From Nitrospira sp. UBA2083 (lineage in GTDB: Bacteria > Nitrospirota > Nitrospiria > Nitrospirales > Nitrospiraceae), in assembly GCA_002331625.1 (NCBI GenBank), contig DCZN01000031.1, forward strand, positions 568-7,852: a DNA stretch of 7,285 bases, read 5' to 3'. The position numbers were made by a program, and so were the translations under genes. Each line of letters begins with the position of its first letter. Position 1 is the stretch's first letter. Under the pieces are notes generated by a model. That model did not search any database. It saw nothing but the letters and a program-made list of their open reading frames with translations, and had not been told where the DNA came from. Positions 6,801 to 7,285 of the stretch are shown piece by piece.

Positions 6801-6839
6801 ATGATCAGGTTCGGAGAACACATTAACCAAAGGAGCTAA
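6801..6839 (+). CDS. Possible 12-codon upstream ORF in the second RTX leader
   Basis: ATG 6801 opens MIRFGEHINQRS and stops with TAA at 6837-6839, two bases before the RTX start at 6842. The ORF runs through the AGGAG site of the RTX gene. GGAGG (6794-6798) precedes it, but only 2 bases separate this from the ATG, which is shorter than optimal. It could couple translation to the RTX gene, or be chance. No counterpart precedes the first RTX gene. Confidence 0.2.
   Translation: MIRFGEHINQRS
6831..6835 (+). promoter_or_regulatory. Ribosome binding site of the second RTX gene
   Basis: AGGAG lies 6 bases before ATG 6842. The 20-base block 6825-6844 equals that of the first RTX gene at 16 of 20 positions. 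It supports 6842 over the next in-frame ATG at 6848. Confidence 0.75.
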
Positions 6840-6841
6840 CG

Positions 6842-7285
6842 ATGGCAATGCTTATCGGCACCAACGGGAATGACATCCGCACTGGCACCGCCGTGGCAGA
6901 CACGATGATTGGACGGGCTGGCAACGATCAATTAAAAGGCAACGGAGGGAATGACCGTCTCCAAGGCGGTACCCAAAACGACCTATTGAATGGGGGGCTG
7001 GGGATCGACACTGCCGATTACAGCAACATTACCATCGGAGGGACGACCTACATCGGGGCGACAGCCGGCGTCACGGTCAATCTCGGTCTGGCGGGTGCGC
7101 AGAATACCGGGGGGGCCGGCCTCGACCAGCTCGTGAGCATTGAGAACCTCACCGGTACAAACTTCAACGACACACTCATCGGCAATGGCGCCAATAATAG
7201 GCTCTCCGGTCTGAATGGCAACGATGTCGTCTCCGGACTTGGGGGAAACGACCAACTATTCGGCGGGAACGGCAACGATATCCTC
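6842..7285 (+). CDS. RTX calcium-binding protein (3' end beyond window)
   Basis: An open frame of 148 codons runs to the window edge without a stop. The protein starts MAMLI and then enters nonapeptides at Gly6 (GTNGNDIRT, GTAVADTMI, GRAGNDQLK, GNGGNDRLQ, GGTQNDLLN, then GGLGID). Residues 59-104 form a linker (ADYSN..., AGVTVNLGLAGAQNTGGAG, then LVSIENLTG) of a type widespread in RTX proteins. A second repeat block begins at Gly105 and is still running at the edge. No signal peptide is present. It resembles the first RTX protein in its N-terminal plan and in the second block. I infer it is another substrate of the T1SS encoded just upstream. Whether it has a catalytic or adhesive domain cannot be seen, because the rest of the gene is missing. 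Confidence 0.9.
   Translation, partial: MAMLIGTNGNDIRTGTAVADTMIGRAGNDQLKGNGGNDRLQGGTQNDLLNGGLGIDTADYSNITIGGTTYIGATAGVTVNLGLAGAQNTGGAGLDQLVSIENLTGTNFNDTLIGNGANNRLSGLNGNDVVSGLGGNDQLFGGNGNDIL
6857..7018 (+). repeat. First RTX block of the second RTX protein
   Basis: Residues 6-59 make six units in 9-residue register. The first two (GTNGNDIRT, GTAVADTMI) and the last are degenerate, while units 3 and 4 are close to consensus. The block starts at the same residue number as in the first RTX protein. Confidence 0.75.
7154..7285 (+). repeat. Second RTX block of the second RTX protein (continues past window)
   Basis: From residue 105 the units are GTNFNDTLI, GNGANNRLS, GLNGNDVVS, GLGGNDQLF, then GGNGNDIL at the edge. 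The Asn-Asn unit and those after it parallel residues 150-182 of the first RTX protein (24 of 33 identical). Confidence 0.85.

Overview
The window carries a compact type I secretion (T1SS) locus of a Gram-negative bacterium, all on the + strand. Three adjacent genes encode the complete export channel: a PrtD-type ABC permease/ATPase (2036-3829), an HlyD/PrtE-type membrane fusion protein (3826-5202) and a TolC-family outer membrane protein (5249-6622). On each side lies a gene for an RTX (nonapeptide Ca2+-binding) protein. The upstream one (119-1093) is complete and ends in a serralysin-like C-terminal secretion region. The downstream one (6842 onward) runs off the window end. The organism needs an outer membrane, and the coding regions look moderately GC-rich by eye. 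Similar RTX-plus-PrtD/PrtE/TolC clusters occur in Proteobacteria and Nitrospira-like bacteria. I cannot name the host from this sequence, and Nitrospira is only a guess.

Layout: 1-118 holds a possible tail of an upstream gene and a strong ribosome binding site. 119-1093 is the first RTX gene. 1094-2035 is a gene-poor stretch of about 940 bases containing a long hairpin just after the gene, a terminator-like hairpin with a T-run, a 44-base perfect palindrome with no spacer, smaller dyads, and what looks like the decayed 5' end of a third RTX gene (from 1778). 2036-6622 is the secretion operon, with a 4-base ATGA overlap between the first two genes and a 46-base gap before the third. 6623-6841 is the leader of the second RTX gene, with a possible 12-codon upstream ORF ending two bases before its start. 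6842-7285 is the second RTX gene.

How the genes fit together: the ABC protein lacks an N-terminal C39-like domain and belongs to the PrtD group, which recognises uncleaved C-terminal signals. The first RTX protein has such a signal (acidic residue then hydrophobic residues at the extreme C-terminus) and no N-terminal signal peptide. It appears to consist only of two blocks of ten nonapeptides, a linker and the secretion domain, with no enzymatic domain, so a surface, matrix or adhesive role is more likely than catalysis. The two RTX genes share a near-identical translation start block and the same N-terminal plan (five residues, then the first nonapeptide). The decayed gene shares that N-terminal plan. 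This suggests a small paralogous substrate family grouped around one exporter. The T1SS itself is a well-known type; the less ordinary parts are the RTX-only substrates, the relic and the palindrome.
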